Origin: Bacteroidota bacterium
GTDB taxonomy: Bacteria; Bacteroidota; Bacteroidia; Chitinophagales; Saprospiraceae
Assembly: GCA_016124585.1 (NCBI GenBank)
Contig: WGNL01000035.1
Location: 62,001 to 126,000, forward strand
Direction of reading: 5' to 3'
Length of the DNA stretch: 64,000 nucleotides
Shown here: piece after piece, positions 1-8,745 of the stretch
How the letters are laid out: every line of letters starts with the position of its first letter
How positions within the stretch are numbered: position 1 is the first letter of the stretch
Notes under the pieces: generated by a model
What the model saw: only the letters and a program-made list of their open reading frames with translations
Database searches by the model: none
Told to the model about the DNA's origin: nothing
Position numbers and translations under genes: made by a program

Positions 1-561
1 CATCATCCACGGCACATATTCCATTTCGCCATGCAGCACCCTCTTGAAATAACTGTTGGCAAATATTGTCCAAATCCACCAGCCACCCACTGTGTGCAGG
101 AGCTTCCATTGCTTTTGGGTTAAATATTTTGAAAAACGTTTGAATGAAGTGAACAGCATAAGCACCAGAAACAAATAAGCAATACCGCCAGCTATCAAGG
201 AATAAGTTTTCGCCAAGGTAAAAACTGGATGGAAGTATCGTTGCAAAAGCACTAAAAAGGCGAGGTGAAGCAGATGGATAATAGCAAAGGAAATCCCGAA
301 GAACTTGCGGTTCATTCGCCACCAGAATGTGAAGGAATTGCGGAACAAAGCCTGCACTGCCGAGGCAGAAAAAGCCATTGAAAACAAAATCAAACTTGAC
401 TTGGCAGAAAAACGGATGCACTGGCGTGTACTTTCCTCCGTGAATCCACCGATGGCATAAAATATTACGAAACAAAGCAGCGAAAGCCCTACAGTGAGTT
501 GGACAATTCGCCAATGCCAGAAGCCATTGGAGGTATCATCATTGCTAATATTCTCAGGCAT
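1..561 (-). CDS. Ferric-reductase-like transmembrane protein (partial, C-terminus cut by window edge)
   Basis: An open frame of 187 codons runs off the left edge; I translated it by hand from the ATG at 559-561 (protein begins MPENISNDDTS). It shows several hydrophobic segments, a WRMNRKFFG stretch, histidines in IIHLLHLAFL and a later W-K-LLH-x4-WW element. This spacing resembles the ferric_reduct/YedZ-type haem-binding membrane domain, where paired histidines in adjacent helices hold haem. Family assignment is by pattern only. The gene is preceded by a heptamer inverted repeat at 576-677. The remaining C-terminus, and any FAD/NAD domain, is not visible. Confidence 0.6.
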   Translation of the reverse strand, partial: MPENISNDDTSNGFWHWRIVQLTVGLSLLCFVIFYAIGGFTEESTRQCIRFSAKSSLILFSMAFSASAVQALFRNSFTFWWRMNRKFFGISFAIIHLLHLAFLVLLQRYFHPVFTLAKTYSLIAGGIAYLFLVLMLFTSFKRFSKYLTQKQWKLLHTVGGWWIWTIFANSYFKRVLHGEMEYVPWMM

Positions 562-575
562 TATTTTATTGGAAT

Positions 576-677
576 ATGATGATTAATGATTCAGGATATA
601 TAAAGTCATATTTAGGAATTAACGAACAAAAACTCAATCAAAACCCCAACTGTTTATGTCCTGAATCAGTAATCCAT
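576..677. repeat. Inverted repeat built of 7-base words, upstream of the gene at 1-561
   Basis: The left arm (576-600) and right arm (656-677) are complementary over 17 of 19 bases and are made of near-repeated heptamers related to GATTACT/GATTCAG. The 55-base loop is AT-rich. The left arm lies 15 bases upstream of the ATG of the minus-strand membrane gene, so it probably sits in its leader. It belongs to the same structural class as 7210-7286, 21304-21377 and 56855-56938, though the words differ. Confidence 0.7.
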
Positions 678-704
678 AACAAAGACCATATATTAAGACA
701 TAAG

Positions 705-3700
705 TCAAAGCCTGATATTATTTGCTAAATTCCACGGGCTCAACCTTGCTAAATCCAATGTAAATGAAACACGCTCCAAGAACTTATCCCGCCCACTTGA
801 ATCATACAGTCCTGGCAAGCTGTCCGTACCCCGAAGTGTTTTCGAATTTACGATAGGAATATACACGCCAAATATACCATTGCCAAACTCCAACGCTACC
901 CCACCCTGCCACCAAACTTGGTCAGAGAAGCTAAGTTCATTGGATATAGGGCGGGCATCGTCATAATAACCGAAGTCAAAATAAGGCTTGAGTGGTAGTT
1001 TCAGTGGTAAGTCCTGCGGCAAGTCAGCTTTCAAGTTGATCGAAAAAATATAATTATTGCTACGTCCTTCACTGAACGGACTACCCAGTGGTACTTTCAG
1101 GCCACCTTCCCGGTTTGTAGTGATTTGTTGGGAATATGAACCTGTAGTCTCCGTACGCCCAAAATAGTAATCGTCATATCGGTAGTCGTTGAAGCCCTGA
1201 CCAGTTAGGTTATAGGCACCTGGGGCAATGGTTCCACGTTTGCGGTAATCGTTCTTCAAAAAGCCCCCAAAGAAAAAGCGCATATAGATTTTGCGTTTTC
1301 GCTCATATGCCAATGCAGTGTTTGCTTCCAATGAGAGCCGCATATAGCTGCTCTTTATTTTTGAATTAAAAATATCATCATAACTGCGTTGTTCCAACAC
1401 CAATCGTAAACTGTAAGGATTCAATGCCCGGCGGTCGCCAATCTCCCAACTGGCTTCGTTGATGGTGGCATCTGACCAATCAACGGTGTAGCCCACCGAG
1501 CCGCCTCCCAGCAGCAGTTGCTCCTGCAAAAAGATACTGCGCAATTGGAATTCCTGATAAAACTGCCGATTGGCGGCTCCCATCAATTCCAAACGAACAA
1601 ACGGCACAATGCGGCGGTACTGCAACAGTTCCTTTTCAACCTCGCCGTCAACTTGTGTGTACATTGCCTCTCGATAGTTGAACGCCTTAGAGTTCACCCC
1701 AAAGCTCAGCTGTTTTATTTTTTCCGCCTTTGGGTAGATATTGTACTGCATGTTCGCCATGCCAGCGAGGTCTTTCGATTGGAAGCCGTACATCGTCGCC
1801 AATTGGTACTCAAACTTGCGAGCAGGTAGAATGCCGTTGTGCAGCAGCAGGCCCGCCATCAAGCCATCATATTTGTTCCAGCCAATGATAGGCATGAAGT
1901 TTAGCGTCGTGTTTTTGGAAGTTTCAAACGGGCCGAGCAAACGCAGTTTCAATGGCTCCACTGTTTTCAGGACACCGCTCGTTTTGATGGTATTGTTTTT
2001 TCGGTAAAGGTCTAGGGTGACGTGACCACCGTCGAGCACGAGGCGGTCGGCATCCGTGGCAGGAAAGTCCACGGTCTTCTCCCCTTCAAAACCTTCGAAC
2101 CACTCAGTGCGAACAGCCACCGTGTCGCGGTAAGCCGTGATTGGGAACGGCGCTGCTATTTCACCCCGGTTTTTCACCAAGACCTTGTAGCCGCTTGTTG
2201 AGTTGCCATCTATTTTCTTCAAACTATAATCCAATTGCTTATTGGACTTGAGGTAACCATCGAAAAACCAGCCAAGTTGCTTGCCGCTTTCCCGCTCAAA
2301 AATCGCCTGTAAATCTGATGGCAGCGGATGCTTGAAATGCCACTGGTCATAATATTTTTTCATAATTCGGTCAAACTCCGCCATGCCAAGGTACTGCTCC
2401 AAATGGCCAAACACCGAGCCTGTTTTCACATACACATCCAAGCCATAATTGATGCTTGAAAAATCATCAGAGCTTGACTCTGGCGCTTGGTCAAGACCGC
2501 GGCGGGATTGGTATTCGTGACCAAATTCATACAAATCGCCATCAATCATTTTGGTGACAAACTTGGGTAGGCCAAAATCAACACGATCACCGTAATACTG
2601 GCGCATGTAGCGGTACTCGTAGTAACTGTTCATGCCTTCGTCCATCCAAGGGTGGTCACGCTCATTGCTTGCCAGCAGGCCGTAAAACCAATTGTGGCCG
2701 ACCTCGTGTGTGATCACGTCGTCAAGGCTGCGGGCACTGCCGCTGTTGCCAATGACTGTAATCATGGGGTACTCCATGCCGCCGCCAGCGCTCAGGGCAC
2801 TGTGTACAGCGGTTGCTTGCGGCCAAGGATATTCTCCTACATTTTGCGAGTAAAACTCCACGGCCCGCTTCACGTATTCAGCACCACGGGTCCAAATGTT
2901 AGATTCTGCATTGGTGAACATGCCCCAAGTTGGTATCTTTTTACCGCTGGGCAACACCGCCTCGTCCTTCACTACATGAAACCTTTTGTCGGCGAACCAG
3001 GCAAAATCATGTATATTTTCAGCAGTGTAGTGAAGCGTTTTCATGGTCGTTGCCGAAGGCGGAAATTCTTCTCCTTTAGGAAAGCCATTTTTGATAAAGT
3101 CCTGTGTTTCAGCAACTTTTTGCTCCAAAAAATTCTTTTCGCTATCCGTTTGGAGTATTCCGGTAGCACCTACGACGTAGTTTTCAGGCAATGTGATGGT
3201 AACGTCGTAATTGCCAAACTCAGAATAAAACTCGCCTTGGTCGAGGTACGGGATCGGGTGCCAACCTTGCGCATCGTACACAGCGGGCTTGGGGAACCAC
3301 TGCGTCATCTGATAGGATGTACCGACATGGCCAAGGCGGCTCCACGAGGCTGGTATTTTCAGGGTGAACGGTGTTTTAAAAACGATCCGGCCGCCACTCT
3401 CAAGCGGCTGCGCCAGGTGCAGCACAGCAATGTCCGGGTTGTTTTTGTCAAATTCCCATTTGATTTTTTGACCGTACACCGAAAAGTCGAGGTCGGAATA
3501 GTAGCCTAGGTCACTATCTTTGGCGAAGTAAAACTTCGTGTCACCGCTGCGTAGTTTTTGCTTCGCAAACGCCGTGTTTTGGTTCTTGAATGCATTGCCC
3601 CAGAGGTGCATCCAGATGGAGTCGAGCGGGTTCGGCGAGTTGTTTTCGTATTCGATGATGATGTCGCCCTTGATGGTATTCGCCACATCGTCGAGCGTTA

Positions 3701-3800
3701 CATTGATGCGGTAGTTGACGGATTGTTGAAAGTATTTTTGGGCGAAAGCACTTGAAAAAACAAATGTCAGCAGGGTAAATAGGAATATTTTTTTCATCAA
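705..3800 (-). CDS. M1 family metallopeptidase (aminopeptidase N-like), secreted
   Basis: Zinc aminopeptidase of the M1/gluzincin family, probably cleaving N-terminal residues from peptides in the periplasm or at the cell surface. The zinc site HEVGH is at residues 365-369 with the third ligand Glu388 exactly 18 residues later, and the exopeptidase motif appears as GGGMEYP near 339-345. A signal peptide covers about residues 1-21, ending AFA-Q. At 1031 residues it is longer than a minimal M1 enzyme: the last 400 or so residues are rich in alternating aromatic/polar strands and end in a beta-barrel-like pattern, so the enzyme may be tethered to the outer membrane (inference). Start may be either of two adjacent ATGs (3800 or 3797). 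It is transcribed divergently from 3865. Confidence 0.9.
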   Translation of the reverse strand: MMKKIFLFTLLTFVFSSAFAQKYFQQSVNYRINVTLDDVANTIKGDIIIEYENNSPNPLDSIWMHLWGNAFKNQNTAFAKQKLRSGDTKFYFAKDSDLGYYSDLDFSVYGQKIKWEFDKNNPDIAVLHLAQPLESGGRIVFKTPFTLKIPASWSRLGHVGTSYQMTQWFPKPAVYDAQGWHPIPYLDQGEFYSEFGNYDVTITLPENYVVGATGILQTDSEKNFLEQKVAETQDFIKNGFPKGEEFPPSATTMKTLHYTAENIHDFAWFADKRFHVVKDEAVLPSGKKIPTWGMFTNAESNIWTRGAEYVKRAVEFYSQNVGEYPWPQATAVHSALSAGGGMEYPMITVIGNSGSARSLDDVITHEVGHNWFYGLLASNERDHPWMDEGMNSYYEYRYMRQYYGDRVDFGLPKFVTKMIDGDLYEFGHEYQSRRGLDQAPESSSDDFSSINYGLDVYVKTGSVFGHLEQYLGMAEFDRIMKKYYDQWHFKHPLPSDLQAIFERESGKQLGWFFDGYLKSNKQLDYSLKKIDGNSTSGYKVLVKNRGEIAAPFPITAYRDTVAVRTEWFEGFEGEKTVDFPATDADRLVLDGGHVTLDLYRKNNTIKTSGVLKTVEPLKLRLLGPFETSKNTTLNFMPIIGWNKYDGLMAGLLLHNGILPARKFEYQLATMYGFQSKDLAGMANMQYNIYPKAEKIKQLSFGVNSKAFNYREAMYTQVDGEVEKELLQYRRIVPFVRLELMGAANRQFYQEFQLRSIFLQEQLLLGGGSVGYTVDWSDATINEASWEIGDRRALNPYSLRLVLEQRSYDDIFNSKIKSSYMRLSLEANTALAYERKRKIYMRFFFGGFLKNDYRKRGTIAPGAYNLTGQGFNDYRYDDYYFGRTETTGSYSQQITTNREGGLKVPLGSPFSEGRSNNYIFSINLKADLPQDLPLKLPLKPYFDFGYYDDARPISNELSFSDQVWWQGGVALEFGNGIFGVYIPIVNSKTLRGTDSLPGLYDSSGRDKFLERVSFTLDLARLSPWNLANNIRL

Positions 3801-3864
3801 ACTTAGGTTTAAACGTTGGAATGGTTCGGATGACCGTCATCGTTGAGCGCAAAATTATCAATAA

Positions 3865-4395
3865 ATGAGAGCCATTTTTCCCATTGTTTTTCTCTTTTCG
3901 ACTAAGCTACTCCTTGGCCAGTCTGGCTTCCCAGCCACGTGGGCCGGCGACTGGAAAGGCACCCTTGAAATCTTTAATGCCACTGGAAAATTGCAAGAAC
4001 TACCGATGGAACTGCATATCTATCCACTGGATACGTTTCCAACGGCTCACAGTTTCCAAATTATTTACGGAGAAGATAAAATAACAGGGCTGCGGGCTTA
4101 CGAACTTGTGACCTTGGACACTGCCCGTGGCCTTTACCTCATGGATGAAAAGAACAGTATCAAAATGGAAGCATACTATCTGAATGGGAAGTTGGTGCAA
4201 TGGTTTGAGGTAGAAGGTTCAATGCTTTACACAACGACGGAACTGGTAGGTGATGAGCTGCATTGGGAAATCGTTTCGGGAAGCTCAACGCCGGTTAGCA
4301 CCACGGGAAATCAAACGGTGGATGGGGAAGAAATTCCGCCCGTTCGTACGTTTCCAGTAGCTGTAATGCAACGGGCAAGGCTAAAGAGGGGATAA
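3865..4395 (+). CDS. Hypothetical secreted protein
   Basis: A 176-residue protein with a signal peptide of about 18 residues (ends LLLG-Q). The mature part begins with an ATWAGDWKGTLEI element and continues in predicted beta strands, reminiscent of small lipocalin-like or calycin barrels, but no family is recognised with confidence. The start ATG follows an AT-rich leader 64 bases from the divergent M1 peptidase, suggesting a shared promoter region. It converges with the PspC gene at 4503. Confidence 0.7.
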   Translation: MRAIFPIVFLFSTKLLLGQSGFPATWAGDWKGTLEIFNATGKLQELPMELHIYPLDTFPTAHSFQIIYGEDKITGLRAYELVTLDTARGLYLMDEKNSIKMEAYYLNGKLVQWFEVEGSMLYTTTELVGDELHWEIVSGSSTPVSTTGNQTVDGEEIPPVRTFPVAVMQRARLKRG

Positions 4396-4502
4396 AACAA
4401 AAGGGCTGAAAACCAACGCTTTGCGTCAATTGACAACCCTTTTCTCACCACTTTTTAGTTTTTCATTGGTGAAAACAAGCGCATTTCGCCAGTTTTCTTT
4501 TT

Positions 4503-6749
4503 CTATTTTTCAATAACCACAGAGGTTTTCAGCTTGGAAACCAAATCGCTGCTCTCGTCAAAGTGCTGGAACAAGGTATCTACAGCAGAAATTTTCACCC
4601 AGCTGTCGTTGTTGGCGGTGATGTCGGCTACCCGAACCGAAAACTCACCAGCATCCAAGCGGGCATCATTTTCCAAACTAGCTTTTAGGTTGTTGCAGTT
4701 GCCAACCAATTGCAAGCGATTGTCACCAGACAGGTTGACGTCGAGGTTGTTCACATTGGCTTTGAAGACCACTTTAGCTTCGCCCTCGTTCACGAGCCGG
4801 AAGCTGGCAAGGTCAAAATCATGTAGCGTCACATCGTCCGAGTTGTTCAGCCAAAGTTCTGTAAGATTTGGGGCCGTGATTTCGAGCATCACCCTGCCGT
4901 CAGGATTACCAGAGATGACGAGCATGTCACCCTGTTGCCGAATCTGTACATCATCCCAATTGTTCCTTTCTCCCTTGTTGAATTTGACCGAATACTCGCC
5001 CGACTGATGGATATCCAAACCAACCTCTCCTTCCAACCTGATTTTCGTAAAATCACGGTAATTGCTCAGGTCGTGCTTTTCTTCTTCATGCTGCTTTGCA
5101 AATTCGGGGTTGAAAAGACCTTCTTTTCCCATTTTCCAAGGGTATTGGCTATCCCACCAAGGAAAAGAGAACTTATCGTCTACTTGCAGGTCGAGGTTGC
5201 GCCAATCAAAGTTTTTGCCTGGGCGCACCCATTTATCCTGTGGTACTTTGACGATAATATGAACCCGTTGACCACGCCATTTTTCACCTTTATTTAGTTC
5301 AAAAAACCTAGGTAAAACGAGGTGATTTCCCTCGATGCGATACTGATAGTCAATTTTGCTGGCCAATTGTTGGCTTTCGCCTACGCCCTCTCCACGAGAG
5401 TAATTGGATTGGTAAATTTCAAATTTGTTGCTCTCGGAAGGCTCCACTTTCAGCCGTATTTTTTCACAAATCAGCTTGTTATCGGAAATATAGAGGTCTC
5501 CTCCAAAACTCATGAAACTCTCCCTGTAAGGATTGTCTTCAAAATCAATAAACAGTGTGTCAGTTGGGGCAATTTCTGTGGTATTGCTACCGAGGCCAAC
5601 ATCGCCACCATGCGAAAATTCACGCACAGTACGCACACTCACAAACATGAGGCTCACCAAATTTAGGGCCCAGAAAAGCCACAATCCTGCTGTCCAACGA
5701 GGCTTGAAATTCGTGCGCATGAAGAAGCGCATGACACCCAAAGCCAACATCAAAAGTGGCACACCCAAGAATATCAGAATGTTGACGGCTCCCAACGTGG
5801 TGAGGAAGGTAGAACCTGGTATCAGGTAGGTCGCAAACGGCAGGCCAACGAAAAGCCCACCTACCGCAGATACCCAAAAGAGTACCAGCATTGCTACCAA
5901 AGCTATTCCAATGATAAAACCAATGGGTCGAATGATTTTGACAATGGTTTCAAGCACTCTGCGGATAATGCCGCCCAAGGTGCCGATAATGGTGCTCAGA
6001 ACATGAATCCCCTCGGAAGCGGCCGCTCTAAATTGATGTCCGCCAGTGGACGCATCGGCAGACGACGATCCGTCAGGCTGCGACCCCGTACTTTTTTTTT
6101 TTGACCCAAATTCGGCCTTAATTTCATCGCCCAATTCGCTCACTTTCTTCGAAACATGTTCGAATTCTTCTTCGATGATCTTGCCAATATTGCTCGCATT
6201 GATAGGCTCGCCCCGCATGGCAAGTTTGTCGCTGGCTGTAATTGCCTTTGGCAAAATGGCCCAAAGTATCAAGTATAAGGCGAAGGCAAATCCACCAACA
6301 AAAGTGAAAAGGATAAAAATCAGGCGCACCCAGAGTGGGTCAGCAATACCAAAGTAGGCAGCAATGCCAGAGCAAACACCACCGATCACCTTTTCGTCAG
6401 GGTTGCTAAAAAGGCGCTTGCCCGTTTTTATCTTAAACTTCTTTCCATACTTTGTTTGTGGCTCATCGGCCAGTGGTTCGTCGATGGGCTCAGCACCGAA
6501 ATCTTCAGGTGTGCCCATGATTGAGATGACACTGTTCACATCTTTCAGTGAGACGATTTGGCGGCTGCCCAGTTTTTCCTGGAACAACTCCGCCATTCGT
6601 GCCTCAATGTCGGTCGTAATTTCTTCGTAGCCTTCAGAGCTGCGGAAGTGGTGGTGAATTGTTTTCAGGTAACTACTGAGCGTCTCATAGGCATCTTCGT
6701 CAATGGTGAAGGGCAGGCCGCCGAGATTGATATTGAATACCTTAGTCAT
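4503..6749 (-). CDS. PspC domain protein with C-terminal GIN/DUF2807 domain
   Basis: Inner-membrane protein of 748 residues, using the ATG at 6749 (protein begins MTKVFNINLGG) rather than the upstream in-frame codon. The N-terminal 90 residues are the soluble region seen in Bacteroidota PspC proteins. A PspC core follows (VIGGVCSGIAAYFGI, then a hydrophobic helix with WVRLIFILFT and LYLILWAILPKA). Several further membrane helices lead to a C-terminal beta-helical GIN domain (DUF2807; FTKIRLEGEVGLDI). PspC proteins act in envelope stress; the partner in this phylum is usually a PadR regulator, which here lies 69 bases upstream (6819-7172), so the two form an operon. Confidence 0.88.
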   Translation of the reverse strand: MTKVFNINLGGLPFTIDEDAYETLSSYLKTIHHHFRSSEGYEEITTDIEARMAELFQEKLGSRQIVSLKDVNSVISIMGTPEDFGAEPIDEPLADEPQTKYGKKFKIKTGKRLFSNPDEKVIGGVCSGIAAYFGIADPLWVRLIFILFTFVGGFAFALYLILWAILPKAITASDKLAMRGEPINASNIGKIIEEEFEHVSKKVSELGDEIKAEFGSKKKSTGSQPDGSSSADASTGGHQFRAAASEGIHVLSTIIGTLGGIIRRVLETIVKIIRPIGFIIGIALVAMLVLFWVSAVGGLFVGLPFATYLIPGSTFLTTLGAVNILIFLGVPLLMLALGVMRFFMRTNFKPRWTAGLWLFWALNLVSLMFVSVRTVREFSHGGDVGLGSNTTEIAPTDTLFIDFEDNPYRESFMSFGGDLYISDNKLICEKIRLKVEPSESNKFEIYQSNYSRGEGVGESQQLASKIDYQYRIEGNHLVLPRFFELNKGEKWRGQRVHIIVKVPQDKWVRPGKNFDWRNLDLQVDDKFSFPWWDSQYPWKMGKEGLFNPEFAKQHEEEKHDLSNYRDFTKIRLEGEVGLDIHQSGEYSVKFNKGERNNWDDVQIRQQGDMLVISGNPDGRVMLEITAPNLTELWLNNSDDVTLHDFDLASFRLVNEGEAKVVFKANVNNLDVNLSGDNRLQLVGNCNNLKASLENDARLDAGEFSVRVADITANNDSWVKISAVDTLFQHFDESSDLVSKLKTSVVIEK

Positions 6750-6818
6750 TGTATGATTGATTGAATTCGTTAGTTGTAAAATTGTAAACAATTGGGTTTC
6801 AACCAATTGAAGAATCGT

Positions 6819-7172
6819 TTAATTGGTGGATAAGCTTTGGGTGGAATTGCTCACGGCATTAACCAATTGGTTCCAAGTGGTCATCAGGCCAGCGAGGAAT
6901 TCCTTTCCATCGTCGGTAAGTGCGTAGTATTTGCGAGGGGGTCCGCTGGCCGATTCCCGCCAAGTGTAGTCCAGCAGACCAGCACTTTTGAGGCGAGCTA
7001 GCAGCGGGTACATCGTTCCCTCCACCACCATCAGTTCCGACTTTTCGAGCCGCTTGATGATGTCCGTTGGGTAGGCCTCGCCCTCTTCGGAGATGATGGA
7101 GAGGATGCAGAGTTCCAAAATGCCCTTTCGCATCTGCTGTGTGGTATTGTCTAAGAGTCCTTGAACTTTCAT
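6819..7172 (-). CDS. PadR family transcriptional regulator
   Basis: A 117-residue winged-helix regulator; the ATG at 7172 gives a PadR-like start (MKVQGLLDNTTQQMRKGIL). The hallmark PadR region VVEGTMYPLLARLKSAGLLDYTW and the wing with GPPRKYYALTDDGK are present. It lacks the C-terminal VirR-like extension beyond a short helix. It heads an operon with the PspC/GIN gene and probably represses it. A TAnnTTTG box and an imperfect palindrome lie upstream (7301-7340). Confidence 0.92.
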   Translation of the reverse strand: MKVQGLLDNTTQQMRKGILELCILSIISEEGEAYPTDIIKRLEKSELMVVEGTMYPLLARLKSAGLLDYTWRESASGPPRKYYALTDDGKEFLAGLMTTWNQLVNAVSNSTQSLSTN

Positions 7173-7209
7173 TGTTGTTGATAGAATTTCATGTGGCTCG
7201 TTCGAAGTT

Positions 7210-7286
7210 GGTTTCAGGTTCAAGTTTTTTTGGTTCGTCGGGTAGTCTTAACGAGACCAGTAACCTTGAACCTGAAATCTTGAACC
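7210..7286. repeat. Heptamer-type inverted repeat in the padR leader
   Basis: The arm at 7210-7226 and the arm at 7262-7286 share a 13-base inverted match (CTTGAACCTGAAA). The right arm repeats the CTTGAACC word twice. The element lies between the predicted -7 box (7301-7308) and the padR ATG (7172), so it should be in the 5' untranslated leader of padR-pspC. Confidence 0.65.
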
Positions 7287-7300
7287 GTAATTTGATGTGG

Positions 7301-7308
7301 CAAAGATA
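7301..7308 (-). promoter_or_regulatory. Bacteroidota -7 box for padR-pspC
   Basis: On the minus strand the sequence is TATCTTTG, an exact match to the TAnnTTTG consensus used by the Bacteroidota primary sigma factor. It would start a transcript near 7294, about 120 bases before the padR ATG. Its -33 region falls inside the palindrome at 7322-7340. Confidence 0.6.
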
Positions 7309-7321
7309 ATATGCCACAAGG

Positions 7322-7340
7322 TACTTTGCAATACAAGGTA
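7322..7340. promoter_or_regulatory. Candidate PadR operator
   Basis: The minus strand reads TACCTTGTATTGCAAAGTA, a 19-base imperfect palindrome with two mismatches. It overlaps the position expected for the -33 element of the box at 7301-7308. PadR regulators typically autorepress by binding such dyads, so this is the obvious candidate site; binding is inferred. Confidence 0.5.
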
Positions 7341-7448
7341 GCTTTTTTAGCAAGGATTTTTTGATAAACGGTGAGATTTCTCCGACGAAGCGCTTTTTTA
7401 ACCGATAAAAACTTGATGAACAATAGCGGATAAATTCATTTTTTTCAA

Positions 7449-7487
7449 CAAAAAAGCCTCCCCTGCCAACAGGCGGGAGAGGCTTTT
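7449..7487 (-). terminator. Rho-independent terminator of the lipoprotein gene
   Basis: The 9-bp stem (7452-7460 with 7479-7487) has outer GCCTC/GAGGC pairs. On the minus strand it is followed by a T-run, as expected 25 to 60 bases after the stop codon of the gene ending at 7511. Confidence 0.65.
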
Positions 7488-7510
7488 CATGTATGCCAAA
7501 TATTATTTGA

Positions 7511-7942
7511 TTATCCGGCTTTCCGCACTGCTAACCTGGCTTTGTAGTCTGCGGGGTTGATTTTTTTGCCACTTTCTGGAAATGGTTGCACATCATACAA
7601 CTGAACTTTGAATTTGCCAACTGTGGCAGTTGTAGCACCAGTGTCGGAAGGTTTCCTGATTAGCTCAACAACCTGCCCTTTTCCAGCGATTCCCACTGAG
7701 AGGGAGACTTTCACTTGCCCCTCTTGAATGCAGTTGGTGAATTTTGGACAGCGGGAATCCTCAGGAACGGAAGTAAAGGTCAACTTCAGGTCATTATCGG
7801 CCACCACAACTGATTCTCCCATTTTCAACTCAAAAAAATCGTCAATTTTAACCGTTGAGTAACCAGCTTTAGGCTTCTCTTTGCAAGCAGTCGCCAGTGC
7901 AAGAATGCAAATCATCAAGATGGAATTTTTTAGAATTCTCAT
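7511..7942 (-). CDS. Hypothetical lipoprotein
   Basis: A 143-residue protein from the ATG at 7942 (MRILKNSILMICILAL). A lipobox ending ALATAC predicts lipidation at Cys20. The rest is a small beta-rich domain with two cysteines (SRCPKFTNC) and no recognised family. The gene starts 31 bases after the ppgK stop codon and is probably cotranscribed with it. A terminator follows at 7449-7487. Confidence 0.75.
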   Translation of the reverse strand: MRILKNSILMICILALATACKEKPKAGYSTVKIDDFFELKMGESVVVADNDLKLTFTSVPEDSRCPKFTNCIQEGQVKVSLSVGIAGKGQVVELIRKPSDTGATTATVGKFKVQLYDVQPFPESGKKINPADYKARLAVRKAG

Positions 7943-7973
7943 TTTATCTCTTTTTAAACTGTTTAAGGAATTG

Positions 7974-8735
7974 TTATAGTCCGCCATGCTTGGCCTCATA
8001 AGCGTATAGTGCTGCGCCAATGATACCTGAATGGTTAAACATGGCAGCAGTTGTAACGTTCAGCCCACTGTTAATTTTATCTGAAAACTGCTTAAACTCA
8101 TTGCTGATGCCACCGCCCAAAATCACCATGTCAGGCGAAAAAAGGCGGTCAATGTGCAGAAGGTATTCATTGAACCGCTTGCCAAAACCTGACCATGACA
8201 TCTCATACTTCTTACGAGCTGTATTGGAAACATAATGCTCAGCAACCCAACCGTGAAGGTAAAGGTGTCCAAACTCGGAATTTGGAATGAGATGGCCGTT
8301 GTAAAAAAGGGCCGACCCAAGTCCACTTCCAATCGTGATGAGAATGATAGTTCCGTCTTTACCTAGGCCTTTTCCAAATCGCATTTCTGCCAAACCTGCG
8401 GCATCGGCATCATTCATCGCTATCACTTCTTTTCCAAGCGCTGTTGTCAGCAAAGTTTCTATGTTGGTGCCAACCCAAGCTGGGTCAACGTTTGCCGCAC
8501 TGTAAGCTACACCATGCCTTACGATGGATGGGAAGCCACAACCAATCAGTTCGCCATCATACCCTATTTTTTCCACCAATTGAGTGACAACTTCTGCCAC
8601 CGCATCAGGAGTCGCAGGTTTGGGAGTGGATAATTTTACGCGCTCAGTGACAAGTTCGCCTTTTTCAAGGTTGACGATTGCGCCCTTAATGCCAGATGCG
8701 CCAATGTCAATGCCAAGTATGTTTTTCGTTTCCAT
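7974..8735 (-). CDS. ppgK: Polyphosphate glucokinase (ROK family)
   Basis: A 253-residue enzyme that phosphorylates glucose to glucose-6-phosphate using polyphosphate (and in some relatives ATP), in the cytoplasm. The N-terminal phosphate loop GIDIGASGIKGAIV, the sugar-site segment MNDADAAGLAEM and the second nucleotide-type motif ITIGSGLGSAL are in the order and spacing of PpgK. The length is typical. It has the ROK fold but no N-terminal DNA-binding domain, so it is an enzyme, not a repressor. It lies 10 bases downstream of the cyclophilin gene at 8746, consistent with an operon. Confidence 0.88.
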   Translation of the reverse strand: METKNILGIDIGASGIKGAIVNLEKGELVTERVKLSTPKPATPDAVAEVVTQLVEKIGYDGELIGCGFPSIVRHGVAYSAANVDPAWVGTNIETLLTTALGKEVIAMNDADAAGLAEMRFGKGLGKDGTIILITIGSGLGSALFYNGHLIPNSEFGHLYLHGWVAEHYVSNTARKKYEMSWSGFGKRFNEYLLHIDRLFSPDMVILGGGISNEFKQFSDKINSGLNVTTAAMFNHSGIIGAALYAYEAKHGGL

Positions 8736-8745
8736 GAATTACCAT

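Noticed and set aside
2652-3509. 285-residue plus-strand open frame inside the M1 peptidase gene
   Set aside because: It is antisense to a gene with an intact HEXXH-18-E zinc site and has no domain of its own; its length follows from the codon bias of the real gene.
4399-4443. Terminator between the hypothetical protein and PspC genes
   Set aside because: Only a 7-bp stem (AAAAGGG/CCCTTTT) with a 31-base loop; too weak to list.
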